Below, one piece after another: positions 9,140-16,493 of a stretch of DNA of 64,000 bases. Numbering within the stretch: position 1 is the first letter of the stretch; each line of letters begins with the position of its first letter. The position numbers and the translations under genes are program-made. This DNA comes from Streptomyces sp. Edi4 (GTDB lineage: Bacteria; Actinomycetota; Actinomycetes; Streptomycetales; Streptomycetaceae). Location of the stretch: the NCBI RefSeq assembly GCF_040253615.1, contig NZ_JBEJGY010000004.1, positions 2,232,001-2,296,000 of the forward strand. Reading direction: 5' to 3'. The notes under the pieces were generated by a model, which saw only the letters and a list, made by a program, of their open reading frames with translations, was not told the origin of the DNA and made no database searches.

Positions 9140-9234
9140 CTTCGCGATCTCTCTCCGCCTGCTTTTCGCAGGTCAGCGAAGTTTTGACGGTCCGTCGGTG
9201 TTCGTGGATGTGCGCTGAAGCCGCGCGCATGATC

Positions 9235-9332
9235 CTACTGCCATGCGCCGGGCTCGGCGCGGACGGTGCGGGTGGTCTGCTCGCACGACTGGTGCCCGGT
9301 CTGCGCGCAGTGTCCGGCGATCCAGCGCGTCA
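9235..9332 (-). pseudogene. 3' remnant of a DUF7848-type gene
   Basis: On the minus strand this encodes LTRWIAGHCAQTGH followed by about 17 residues ending EPGAWQ and a stop. It matches the last third of the intact gene at 10640-10927. The upstream two thirds are missing, and the sequence joins an integrase remnant at about 9340. It marks the end of a collapsed element copy (unit 1). Confidence 0.8.
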
Positions 9333-9344
9333 GTTCCCCGGGGC

Positions 9345-9393
9345 CAACGGCGACGGCGACGAACCGCCGCCCTGCGCCGCCGTCGTCCGCTGA
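9345..9393 (+). pseudogene. int: Integrase remnant: first and last codons joined (unit 1)
   Basis: The frame reads NGDGDEPPPCAAVVR and stop. NGDG matches the integrase N-terminus (ANGDGT), while GDEPP and the rest match the C-terminus of the copies at 8262 and 20309. This looks like an internal deletion of almost the whole gene between two GGCGACG words. The 27-bp repeat and a hairpin follow, as after the other copies. Confidence 0.75.
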
Positions 9394-9417
9394 CGTTGCC
9401 GTCAACTACTGCCGTCA
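9391..9417 (+). repeat. 27-bp post-integrase repeat, copy 2
   Basis: Identical to the copies at 8260-8286 and 20307-20333, again beginning with the integrase stop codon. Confidence 0.75.
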
Positions 9418-9421
9418 AGGA

Positions 9422-9447
9422 CTCCGCCGGTGGAGTCACCGGTGGAG
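9422..9447. terminator. Hairpin between integrase remnant and immunity gene 2
   Basis: CTCCGCCGGTG and CACCGGTGGAG form an 11-bp stem with one mismatch and a GAGT loop. It occupies the same position as the hairpins after the other two integrase ends. Confidence 0.55.
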
Positions 9448-9529
9448 CTGTGCGATTGCAAACAATGGGCGTCACCACTTAGCGCCACGGATCTGCTGTC
9501 TGTCAGCACCCTCTATGGCGGAAGAACTG

Positions 9530-10087
9530 TCACACAGGTGCCACAGACCCATCTCGAAGGTCCACGCGCACTTCTGAGCTGTCCATCTGAGAAATCAACG
9601 CACTTTCGCTCTCCCAGCGCACATCGGTGACGACCTCTAGATTCACGCGCCAATCAATCTCGCCACTGCTGCACACAGCGAAGAGACCGACTTCGGCGAG
9701 AACGATTAACCTATCCAGGTGAGAAATGTACCTGAAGCTGTCGAATCTCGAATCGAGACCAATCTCGCGATCAATGGCCATGCTGGGTGAGATTCGATAG
9801 AGGTGCGAGTTGCAGCCAATCCAACGCACCCCGCCCCATTCGCTACCAAAGATCGTAGGGGACTCGAATTCTGAATCCATTTGAATCCCTACAGCTCGCC
9901 CCAGACTACCCTCCCCGGCATCCTCTGCCGACGAGAAGACGTACACGGGCCCCGAGCCGGATCCGCACTCGTTCGCAATTTCTAGGTGGGCGGATGATCC
10001 GGCACGCGCTTCTCCGGAACTCGACCAAACCGAGCACTCCATTGCACTGCTACCGAATGCGATCCTGAACATCGACACGACCACCAC
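9530..10087 (-). CDS. Orphan immunity protein 2 (putative)
   Basis: A 185-residue acidic protein without signal peptide, starting with GTG directly after the stop of tip 2 (stop at 10088-10090, start at 10087). It is rich in beta-strand-like segments with repeated WxG/IGCNSH/LIVLAEVGLFAV motifs, compatible with a small beta-sandwich or part of a propeller, but I recognise no family. GC content is visibly lower than in the flanking element genes. Its role as the antidote of tip 2 is inferred from adjacency. Confidence 0.62.
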   Translation of the reverse strand: MVVVSMFRIAFGSSAMECSVWSSSGEARAGSSAHLEIANECGSGSGPVYVFSSAEDAGEGSLGRAVGIQMDSEFESPTIFGSEWGGVRWIGCNSHLYRISPSMAIDREIGLDSRFDSFRYISHLDRLIVLAEVGLFAVCSSGEIDWRVNLEVVTDVRWESESALISQMDSSEVRVDLRDGSVAPV

Positions 10088-10459
10088 CTACTTCCGGTAT
10101 CTCGAATTAGATCCGTACAACTGTCCGGTGATCAATCTGTTGCCGTCCCAGATCGTCTCCGTCTTGAGCATTCCATCAGGCCCCTTCAAGAGGCCCTCCC
10201 TCACAGTGCGCCCATTCTCCTGAACCCGCACCACAGAGTTGGGATTATTGAACACCTCATCAAGATGATCAGAGAATAGCGCACGCCCCGTGGCGTTATC
10301 CCCGATCCCAATCCGGTTCAACTGGCTGGCCATGTCGCCGCTTCGTTGAATGTTGTGAGCATTCCCGGTGGCATTCCCGAAGAAGTACTCCAATTTGGTG
10401 CCAATTTCAGGGCCGCAGTTTGCATTGTGAACCAATACCGGAGTCTCGCCCGCCAGCAC
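10088..10459 (-). CDS. Orphan polymorphic-toxin tip 2
   Basis: Starts at the same HINT/tip junction as tip 1 (YYVLAG-ETPVLVHN-ANCG), then about 110 residues: KLEYFFGNATGNAHNIQRS near the start, RALFSDHLDEVF in the middle and ETIWDGNRLITGQLYG near the end. The pattern resembles short RNase-type Rhs/CDI tips, but the family is not certain. There is no signal peptide, Rhs body or obvious ribosome site. The upstream DNA is element-type sequence, not HINT-coding sequence, so the tip is displaced and probably unexpressed. Confidence 0.75.
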   Translation of the reverse strand: MLAGETPVLVHNANCGPEIGTKLEYFFGNATGNAHNIQRSGDMASQLNRIGIGDNATGRALFSDHLDEVFNNPNSVVRVQENGRTVREGLLKGPDGMLKTETIWDGNRLITGQLYGSNSRYRK

Positions 10460-10471
10460 ATAGTACGTGTG
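10458..10471. repeat. 14-bp HINT/tip junction core, copy 2
   Basis: Same word as at 9126-9139 and 21247-21260. It is followed by an inverted repeat at 10489-10506, and the equivalent place after copy 1 also has one. Confidence 0.8.
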
Positions 10472-10488
10472 CTATGCGACCCCTCTCT

Positions 10489-10506
10489 ATCTGCGTATTC
10501 GCAGAT
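10489..10506. repeat. Inverted repeat beside core copy 2
   Basis: ATCTGCG-TATT-CGCAGAT. The same place beside core copy 1 (9158-9172) holds CCTGC-TTTTC-GCAGG, so the stem is kept while its bases differ. Confidence 0.5.
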
Positions 10507-10562
10507 CAGCGGCGGTTTCGGGTTCCGCTGGTGTCCGTGGTTGTGCGGGGGAATCCGTGGTT

Positions 10563-10584
10563 GTTGCCGTCGCTACTGCCGTCA
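10563..10584 (+). repeat. Degenerate copy of the post-integrase repeat
   Basis: GTTGCCGTCGCTACTGCCGTCA lacks one base and has one change compared with the three intact copies. It lies between the left core and the first element gene, where an arm site of the opposite element end would be expected. Confidence 0.5.
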
Positions 10585-10639
10585 GGGGTGCGGGAGTTGC
10601 GTCGTGCTGTTGCTGGCGCGGCTGCGACGCATGAGGACC

Positions 10640-10927
10640 TTACTGCCATGCGCCGGGTTCGGCCCGGAGAAGGGTGCGGGTGGTCTGCTCGTACAGTTCG
10701 TGGCCGGTGGTGGCGCAGTGTCCGGCGATCCAGCGGGTCAGCTCGTCCGAGGTGTGCAGGGTGCCGGATACGGCACCGCAGTTGTGTTCTTCGCCGGTGA
10801 CGCAGACCGCTTCGTAGCCGGGCAGCGCCATGGGGTCAGGGACGGTGGTCACGTGGTACTCGCGGAATCGGTAGCGTCCTCGCGTGGCGCTATGGGACTG
10901 CACTTCAGCGTTCGCGGACTCAGGCAT
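10640..10927 (-). CDS. DUF7848-type small protein
   Basis: A 95-residue soluble protein. YRFREYHVTTVPDPMALPGY is followed by a Cys pair (CVTGEEHNCGA) and a WIAGHCATTGH segment, the pattern of a widespread Streptomyces family whose function is unknown. It overlaps the end of the upstream gene by eight bases, so the two are translated together. A 3' remnant of the same gene survives at 9235-9332, showing that it belongs to the mobile unit. Confidence 0.75.
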   Translation of the reverse strand: MPESANAEVQSHSATRGRYRFREYHVTTVPDPMALPGYEAVCVTGEEHNCGAVSGTLHTSDELTRWIAGHCATTGHELYEQTTRTLLRAEPGAWQ

Positions 10928-11261
10928 CCTCGGTCACCTCTTCCGGGTGGGGGAGGCGTTGCCCACGCGAGTCGGCGACCCTGAGCGCGTCGGAGAGGGC
11001 TTCGGTCAGCCGGCGGGCCAGCCAGCGGTATTCGGTCGCCGACAAGGTCTTCGCGTCAGGGGCCATGGCGTCTCGGGCGTATTCCAACAGGTCCTCGCCC
11101 ATGCCCAGCTGTACGGCTTCGATACTGTCGGCAAGGTTGGCGAGATAGCCCTGACCGTCGGTGCTCAGGTAACAGGGATTCCCGCCCTGGGTGGTCCACG
11201 GCAGCAGGCGCGGCCCCTCTGCCATGGGGCCATGGGGCCGCTGTGTCGCTCGCTCGGCCAT
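10920..11261 (-). CDS. Conserved small protein paired with an XRE regulator
   Basis: A 113-residue soluble protein (MAERATQRPHG start). It has the segment GNPCYLSTDGQGYLANLADSIEAVQLGMGEDLL followed by a helical region ending in a Pro/Glu-rich tail. Similar genes are common beside XRE regulators with long C-terminal domains in Streptomyces. I chose ATG 11261 because GAGGAG lies just upstream; a GTG at 11306 has no ribosome site. The function is unknown. It is divergent from the XRE gene with a 109-base shared promoter. Confidence 0.7.
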   Translation of the reverse strand: MAERATQRPHGPMAEGPRLLPWTTQGGNPCYLSTDGQGYLANLADSIEAVQLGMGEDLLEYARDAMAPDAKTLSATEYRWLARRLTEALSDALRVADSRGQRLPHPEEVTEDA

Positions 11262-11370
11262 CCTGATTCCCTCTCCTCGGCTCGACTCGGGGCTACTGAT
11301 CACCATCTCGCTGGCGTGGACCTTCGGGAGTAGCCAGCGTGTCTGCCTTGCTGTCTGCCAAGCTGGTTGG

Positions 11371-12573
11371 GTGCGGGAGACGGTCGGGGAACTGGTTAGG
11401 CGGCTGCGTCTGGCGCGTGGGTGGAGTCAGCGGCGGCTCGCCGAGGCGCTGGCTGAAGCTGCTCCTGGGCGCGTTCCTCCGACGCGAAATGACGTGTCAC
11501 GCTGGGAGATTGGGGTGCGGTCCCCGCGCGAGTGGCTGCCGTTCCTCGCGCGGGTGCTTCAGGTTCCGCGCGAGATGCTGGAGGCGGCGAAGGCTGTTGC
11601 GCCTGTCGAGTCCGCGCCGTACGTACGGTCGGTGGCCGACTTCCTGCCCGAGAGCGACCCGCTGTCCCCACTGCGTGCCCGTACAGGCCGCCGGATCGGG
11701 GCCGGGCAGGTGACCGACCTGGCCCAGCGGGTCCACGGCCTGCGGCTGGCCGACGACGTAGTGTACGGCAGGGACCTGATCGGTCCCGCCCTGCGCGAGC
11801 TGCGGGCGGCGGTGAAGCTCTACCGCGAGGGTGTGCATACCGAAGAGGTCGGTCGCGAACTGCTGCGGGCGATTGGCGAGTTGGCACAAATTGCCGGGTG
11901 GGTGGCTTCCGACGCCGGGGAACATGCCGAGGCGGAGCGCATCTATCGACTCGGCATGAGCGCCGCGCAGGCTGCCGGGGACGGCGTGCTGTCCGGGAAT
12001 GTGGCGGGCTCGCTGGCCTACCAGTGGAGTAACACCGGGCACACCTCCGACGCGGTCGGGCTGGCCCGCGCCGCACTGGAGGACGCCGGTCCGGATGCTC
12101 CGCCGAAGGCTCGCGCGCTGTACTGGGACCGCGTGGCCTGGGCGCATACCCGCGCCGGTCAGGACCGCCCGGCGATGACCGCCCTCGGAGAAGCGGCCGA
12201 GGCCCTGGCCGAGGAGTCGGCCGGCACCGAATCGCCGTCGTACCTGTACTGGATGGACGCCGGGGAATTGCAGGTCATGGAGGCCCGCGTCTATACCGAG
12301 CTGCACCGTCCGCTGCGCGCCGTACCGCTGCTGACGAATGTGCTCGGACGCTACGACGCCAGCCACGCACGGGAGTTGGCGCTGTACCTCTCGTGGCTGG
12401 CCGTGGCATACGCCGACGCCAACGAGCCCGAGGCCGCCGCCGAGACGACGAGCCGCATGCTCACCCTGGGGCAGAGCGGCAGCGAACGGACTGCAGAGCG
12501 CACGCGGGTCGTGCTGGCCCGCCTGCGGGCGTTTCGCGACGTGCCCGAAGTCGCCGAACTGCTGGCGTCCTAA
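11371..12573 (+). CDS. XRE-family regulator with TPR-like C-terminal domain
   Basis: A 400-residue protein. Residues about 1-65 form a helix-turn-helix (LVRRLRLARGWSQRRLAEAL, then NDVSRWEIGVRSP). The rest is Ala/Leu-rich paired helices resembling tetratricopeptide repeats, as in regulators that sense a peptide or partner protein. The GTG at 11371 begins just before the helix-turn-helix; upstream codons up to 11191 overlap the divergent gene. It probably controls itself and the divergent pair at 10640-11261. A stem-loop follows the stop. Confidence 0.82.
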   Translation: MRETVGELVRRLRLARGWSQRRLAEALAEAAPGRVPPTRNDVSRWEIGVRSPREWLPFLARVLQVPREMLEAAKAVAPVESAPYVRSVADFLPESDPLSPLRARTGRRIGAGQVTDLAQRVHGLRLADDVVYGRDLIGPALRELRAAVKLYREGVHTEEVGRELLRAIGELAQIAGWVASDAGEHAEAERIYRLGMSAAQAAGDGVLSGNVAGSLAYQWSNTGHTSDAVGLARAALEDAGPDAPPKARALYWDRVAWAHTRAGQDRPAMTALGEAAEALAEESAGTESPSYLYWMDAGELQVMEARVYTELHRPLRAVPLLTNVLGRYDASHARELALYLSWLAVAYADANEPEAAAETTSRMLTLGQSGSERTAERTRVVLARLRAFRDVPEVAELLAS

Positions 12574-12590
12574 CCACTCTTGATGCACCT

Positions 12591-12617
12591 CGGCCGATGG
12601 ACACTGCCCATCGGCCG
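12591..12617 (+). terminator. Stem-loop after the XRE gene
   Basis: CGGCCGATGG and CCATCGGCCG pair perfectly around a seven-base loop, 18 bases after the stop. Confidence 0.65.
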
Positions 12618-12649
12618 TCGCCGATGCCTCCGGCAGAAAGTCGGCCTGA

Positions 12650-12804
12650 GCGGGAGGGGTCCCTCGTCGGTCGGGCAGCTTCGCCGTGCCAGGGTTCTCC
12701 GGGGGCCGCCAAGGCTCACACCGTGACGCGTGCGCTCGGCCTTGGCGGCCCCCGGGGGTTCCTGGTACGCCTTCGGTGACCGGGCGGCGAGGGACCCCTC
12801 CCGC
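12650..12804. repeat. Large nested inverted repeat (155 bp)
   Basis: Two pairs of perfect 17-bp arms are nested. The outer pair is GCGGGAGGGGTCCCTCG (12650-12666) with its complement at 12788-12804. The inner pair is CCGGGGGCCGCCAAGGC (12699-12715) with its complement at 12739-12755. There is no gene between 12574 and 13079. In a rolling-circle/TraB element such a structure could be an origin or transfer site, but that is only a suggestion. Confidence 0.8.
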
Positions 12805-13019
12805 GACCCACGACCCCACACCACGACGAAGCCGCACCCGACATACTCGCCCCGGCCCCCTCGGAGAGAGGGCCGGGGTCTGGGGCAGGGCCCCGGAAAG
12901 GTTCGCTGTGCTGGCTGTTGCGCGCCCGGACCGGCGGGGCCGTCGCCTGCGGGGCGGAGACAGGAGCGGGCGGCGGCCCCGCAGGGCCGGATCGCGCGCG
13001 GCCCGCGTGAGCGGGCCGC

Positions 13020-13779
13020 CTTGATCAAGTAAAGAAACTCTGAACAGCTCACCCGCTGGTCAAGCTGCCCGGCCGATGGTCAGGGTCGCTGCTGCCGGCG
13101 CTTCTTCGATTCGGCCAGTGCGGTCTTCAGCTTCTCGCTCGGCGACACGTCCGGCTCGGCGTCGTCGTCATGGAGGGGTGGCAGGAACAGGCCGCGCCGG
13201 CTCTTCTCTCGCTTGACCTTGCGGCGCTCGCTGAAGAGTCGCTGATGCTCCTCCCGAACCACGTCCCATCGCCGGTCTAGCTCCGCTTCCCGTGCCAGCA
13301 GCTCCTCATCGCTGAGGTCGGCGAACTCGGTGGCGGCTGCGCGTGCCTCGCGGGCGATCTCATCGCGCAGCAGGTAGTTCGTGATCGGTCCGTGGTACTT
13401 GATCAAGTAAAGAAACTCTGAACAGCTCACCCGCTGGTCAAGCTGCCCGGCCGATGGTCAGGGTCGCTGCTGCCGGCGCTTCTTCGATTCGGCCAGTGCG
13501 GTCTTCAGCTTCTCGCTCGGCGACACGTCCGGCTCGGCGTCGTCGTCATGGAGGGGTGGCAGGAACAGGCCGCGCCGGCTCTTCTCTCGCTTGACCTTGC
13601 GGCGCTCGCTGAAGAGTCGCTGATGCTCCTCCCGAACCACGTCCCATCGCCGGTCTAGCTCCGCTTCCCGTGCCAGCAGCTCCTCATCGCTGAGGTCGGC
13701 GAACTCGGTGGCGGCTGCGCGTGCCTCGCGGGCGATCTCATCGCGCAGCAGGTAGTTCGTGATCGGTCCGTGGTACTTG
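13020..13779. repeat. Tandem 378-bp duplication of a gene 3' end
   Basis: The sequence 13020-13401 repeats at 13398-13779 with no difference that I can find, a period of 378 bp (126 codons). The left copy contains a second 3' end of the GntR gene that reads as a 116-codon open frame (13080-13430) whose first ten residues come from former downstream DNA. It is very recent and probably not a gene of its own. Confidence 0.92.
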
Positions 13780-14327
13780 CCCGGCTCCGGTTCCTGGCGC
13801 ACGAAAACACCGCGCCCCTTGACCGCGTACACCAGCCCCGCCTGCTTGAGACTTCGATAGGCATTCTGCGCGGTGGAGTTGGCGACTTTGAACCGCTCTT
13901 GGATCTCCCGGGCGGGAGGGAGCTGGGAGCCCGGAGGGTAGGTGCCTTCCAGGATCTCTCGGCGGAGGATGTCGGCGACCTGGGCGTACGGCGGTCGGAC
14001 GTCTTCGTTGCGGATGACGTCGACCGGCCAGTCCGGCCCCTCGGTGTCGGCGTCCTCGTGCTCGCCATCGGTCTCTTCGGCGCTCCTGCCGACGGAAGTG
14101 CTGACGTAGCTGCCCCGGCCGAGCTGGGAGTAGACCAAGCCTTCTTGCTTGAGCACGCGCAGGGCGTTCTGGACGGTGGAGCTGGAGACCCCGAACCGAT
14201 CGCGCAGCACGTTGGCCGAGGGCAGACGCTCGCCGGGGCGGTACTCGCCGTTCAAGATCGCGTCCCGCAGCGCCTCGGCGGCCTGGAGGTATGGCGGCCG
14301 GGAGTCCTCGTCCAAGGGCAGGGTCAT
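13458..14327 (-). CDS. Double-winged-helix GntR-family regulator (KorSA-like)
   Basis: A 289-residue protein with two GntR-type DNA-binding domains in a row: residues about 10-75 (LRDAILNGEYRPGERLPS, then FGVSSSTVQNAL) and about 105-175 (LRREILEGTYPPGSQLPP, then FKVANSTAQNAY). A basic, coiled-coil-like tail follows. Single-domain GntR proteins such as KorSA repress transfer and replication in pSAM2. The ATG at 14327 begins MTLPLDED; the longer frame to 14393 reads into the promoter. It is divergent from the transfer/replication operon and likely represses it. The end is duplicated downstream. Confidence 0.85.
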   Translation of the reverse strand: MTLPLDEDSRPPYLQAAEALRDAILNGEYRPGERLPSANVLRDRFGVSSSTVQNALRVLKQEGLVYSQLGRGSYVSTSVGRSAEETDGEHEDADTEGPDWPVDVIRNEDVRPPYAQVADILRREILEGTYPPGSQLPPAREIQERFKVANSTAQNAYRSLKQAGLVYAVKGRGVFVRQEPEPGKYHGPITNYLLRDEIAREARAAATEFADLSDEELLAREAELDRRWDVVREEHQRLFSERRKVKREKSRRGLFLPPLHDDDAEPDVSPSEKLKTALAESKKRRQQRP

Positions 14328-14397
14328 GCCCCCACGGTATCGCCAGCAAGCCGTAGCGCTACAGGCACATCCCCGGGTTCCCAACCTGACCACCTAC

Positions 14398-14458
14398 CAA
14401 CCTGATCGAAGTCACAACCTAATCGACCTTGCAAGTTGAGCGATCATCTCCCTATGCT
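14398..14458 (+). promoter_or_regulatory. Promoter and candidate GntR operator of the element operon
   Basis: CAACCTGATCGA (14398) and CAACCTAATCGA (14415) are near-identical direct repeats, followed by the palindrome CTTGCAAG (14428-14435). TTGCAA and TATGCT, 18 bases apart, could be -35 and -10 boxes, so a repressor bound at the palindrome would block transcription. Confidence 0.45.
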
Positions 14459-14505
14459 TCACGTCGAGCCGATCAAGCGGCTCCATCGAACGAGGATGTG
14501 ATGGC

Positions 14506-14859
14506 ATGGCCATGACTCGAATCCGTGTTGCCCTGCTGCCGTCGGCGGTGTGCATCGCGGGCACCGACCCGACGCTGAAGATCAAGGACCAGCAGACCGG
14601 GGAGGTCGCCACCGACCGGGAGACCGGTGCATCGCTGTACACGGTGACCGTGATGCTCATGGAGGGCGGCCGGGCCGAGGTCCTGAAGATCACGGTCCCG
14701 GAGACGGGCCTGGCCGCCGGCCTCAAGCCGGGGGCGATGGTGCGGCCGGTGGAACTGTTCGCGACCCCGTGGGCGCGGATCTTCAACGGGCAGCTCTCCG
14801 ACGGCGTCGCCTACCGCGCCGCCCGCCTGGAGCTGGTCACGGTGGAGGCGGCCCAGTGA
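14506..14859 (+). CDS. Conserved AICE protein, first gene of the transfer/replication operon
   Basis: A 117-residue soluble protein (MAMTRIRVALLPSAVCI). It has alternating strand-like segments, a DPTLKIKDQQTGEVATDRETG loop and a PWARIFNGQLSDGVAYRAARLEL end, compatible with an OB-like fold. Relatives are found at this position in Streptomyces integrative elements, just before a tiny gene and traB. The function is unknown. GAGG lies about ten bases upstream, and an ATG two codons in is also possible. Its TGA overlaps the GTG of the next gene. Confidence 0.72.
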   Translation: MAMTRIRVALLPSAVCIAGTDPTLKIKDQQTGEVATDRETGASLYTVTVMLMEGGRAEVLKITVPETGLAAGLKPGAMVRPVELFATPWARIFNGQLSDGVAYRAARLELVTVEAAQ

Positions 14860-15044
14860 TCTGCTTCGAAAGCCCTGCACTGGAGCGGGAGTTGTACCCG
14901 CTCCGGCCCCTGTCGGGGACCGAGGGCAAGGCCACGTTCGGCGTCTCGTCTGCGGTGCTCGATCTGCTCGGCCTGAGCCCGGAGCAGGCGGCCCGCCTGG
15001 ACCTGGGTCACGTGCTCTGCCTGATACGCAAAGAGGGGGCCTGA
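14856..15044 (+). CDS. 62-residue conserved AICE protein
   Basis: The GTG start overlaps the stop of the previous gene (GTGA), and the stop is one base before the traB ATG, so three genes are tightly coupled. The protein begins MICFESPALERELYPLRPL and contains one probable helical hairpin (AVLDLLGLSPEQAARLDLG). It has no membrane segment. I do not know its role. Its position between the 117-residue gene and traB is typical of these elements. Confidence 0.7.
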   Translation: MICFESPALERELYPLRPLSGTEGKATFGVSSAVLDLLGLSPEQAARLDLGHVLCLIRKEGA

Positions 15045-15045
15045 C

Positions 15046-16458
15046 ATGGAACCCATCACGGGATACGCGTCGTATGCGCTGCCGATCGCTACTGCGCTGG
15101 TCGGTGTGTGGCTGCTGTGGACGGTGGTGCGCTATGTGCGTGCCGACCGGGGCACGCGGGTGAGCATGCGGCAGGCCGTGCGGGTGCGGTGGGGCTGGGT
15201 GCGGCTCGCGCGGATGGCCGGGCTGACGGTCACCGACAAGACGCCTGGACTGCTCGCGCAGATCACCGCGTCCAAGGACGGTCCTGCCCCGGCGCCTCGG
15301 GTGCTGACGCCTCGGATCAAGGTGACGCCGGACCGGTTCGGCGTGGTCGTCCGGGCTCGGACGCTGCCGCAGGTCGGGCTGGAGGAGTATCAGAAGTCGG
15401 CGCGGTTCCTGGCGGACGCCTGGCGGTGCACGCGGGTGTCCGTCCTGCCGGACGGCCCCGGCAAGGTGGTGATCCGGGGCGTGCGCTCAGATCCGCTGAC
15501 CACGCCGACCGCACACCGGCCCACCGGCTGGCCGCCCACGGACCTGACGCGCTGGGAGCTGGGCGTGGACGAGTACGCCGCCCAGGTGTGCGTGTCCTTG
15601 GCCAACGTGCCCGGCGTGACCGTGGCCGGCACCCCCGGCGCGGGCAAGACCTCGACCGTCAACAAGTTCGTCTGCGACTTCGCACCCTCGCCGGCCGTGC
15701 AGATCGCGACGGCGGACGGCAAGGTGTCACGCGCCTCCGAGGGTGACTACGCCGACCTCGTCAAGCGAATGTTCGCGTTCTGCGGTGACGACCTCGACGA
15801 AGCCAACGCACTGTTCAAGCGGCTGGTGAAGCTGCGTCGACGCCGGTCCTCGACCATCCGTGACGTACTGGGCGTGAAGAACATGTGGCACGTCGGCCCC
15901 TCACCGCAGTGGCCGCTCACGGTCCTGATCATCGACGAGGCGCACACGTTCTTCCGCGAGTACAAGGGCAGCGACGCCGAGACGAAACGTTTGGCCGCGC
16001 TGACGGCGGAGAACGCCCGGCTGGTGGAGGACCTGGTCAAGAAGGGCCGCAGCGTCGGCATTCTGGTGATCCTGATCAGCCAGAAGACCACCGGTGACGC
16101 TCTCCCGACCTTCATCCGTGACGTGTGCCCCATCGGGCTGTCCTTCGCGCAGAAGACTGTGGAAGCCGCGGTGGCGGCGCTGGGTGACGACATCCGCAAC
16201 TGGCCCGACGCCAGCCCGGTGACCTTGCAGGACCCCGCCTACGTCGGCGTCGCGGTGATGGCGATGCAGGGCCGCCCCGGCTACACCCGCATCCGCACCC
16301 CCTACGTCTCCGACGCCGACGCGGCCCGCGTCGCCGAGGACACCTCGGATCTGACCGCCGATCCCGCCCTGTGCCTGGACGCCCTCCTCGACTCGACCGG
16401 CCGGACATTCCCCGACGACGAAGGACCGGACGGCGCTCCCGTCCCGCTCACCAAGTAG
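15046..16458 (+). CDS. FtsK/SpoIIIE-type DNA translocase (TraB/TraSA-like)
   Basis: A 470-residue membrane-anchored ATPase. In this family a single hexameric translocase moves double-stranded DNA between mycelia. An N-terminal membrane helix lies at about residues 9-27. Walker A GTPGAGKT is at 195-202 and Walker B VLIIDEAH at 293-300, with ILISQKTTGD following. The length is typical of TraB from integrative elements. It starts directly after the 62-residue gene. Confidence 0.92.
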   Translation: MEPITGYASYALPIATALVGVWLLWTVVRYVRADRGTRVSMRQAVRVRWGWVRLARMAGLTVTDKTPGLLAQITASKDGPAPAPRVLTPRIKVTPDRFGVVVRARTLPQVGLEEYQKSARFLADAWRCTRVSVLPDGPGKVVIRGVRSDPLTTPTAHRPTGWPPTDLTRWELGVDEYAAQVCVSLANVPGVTVAGTPGAGKTSTVNKFVCDFAPSPAVQIATADGKVSRASEGDYADLVKRMFAFCGDDLDEANALFKRLVKLRRRRSSTIRDVLGVKNMWHVGPSPQWPLTVLIIDEAHTFFREYKGSDAETKRLAALTAENARLVEDLVKKGRSVGILVILISQKTTGDALPTFIRDVCPIGLSFAQKTVEAAVAALGDDIRNWPDASPVTLQDPAYVGVAVMAMQGRPGYTRIRTPYVSDADAARVAEDTSDLTADPALCLDALLDSTGRTFPDDEGPDGAPVPLTK

Positions 16459-16493
16459 ACCAAACCACCCACGCCAGAAAGGAGGTTGAGGAT

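Noticed and set aside
13080..13430. A 116-codon minus-strand frame as an independent gene
   Set aside because: All but its first ten residues repeat the end of the GntR regulator; it arises from the 378-bp tandem duplication and has no convincing ribosome site.
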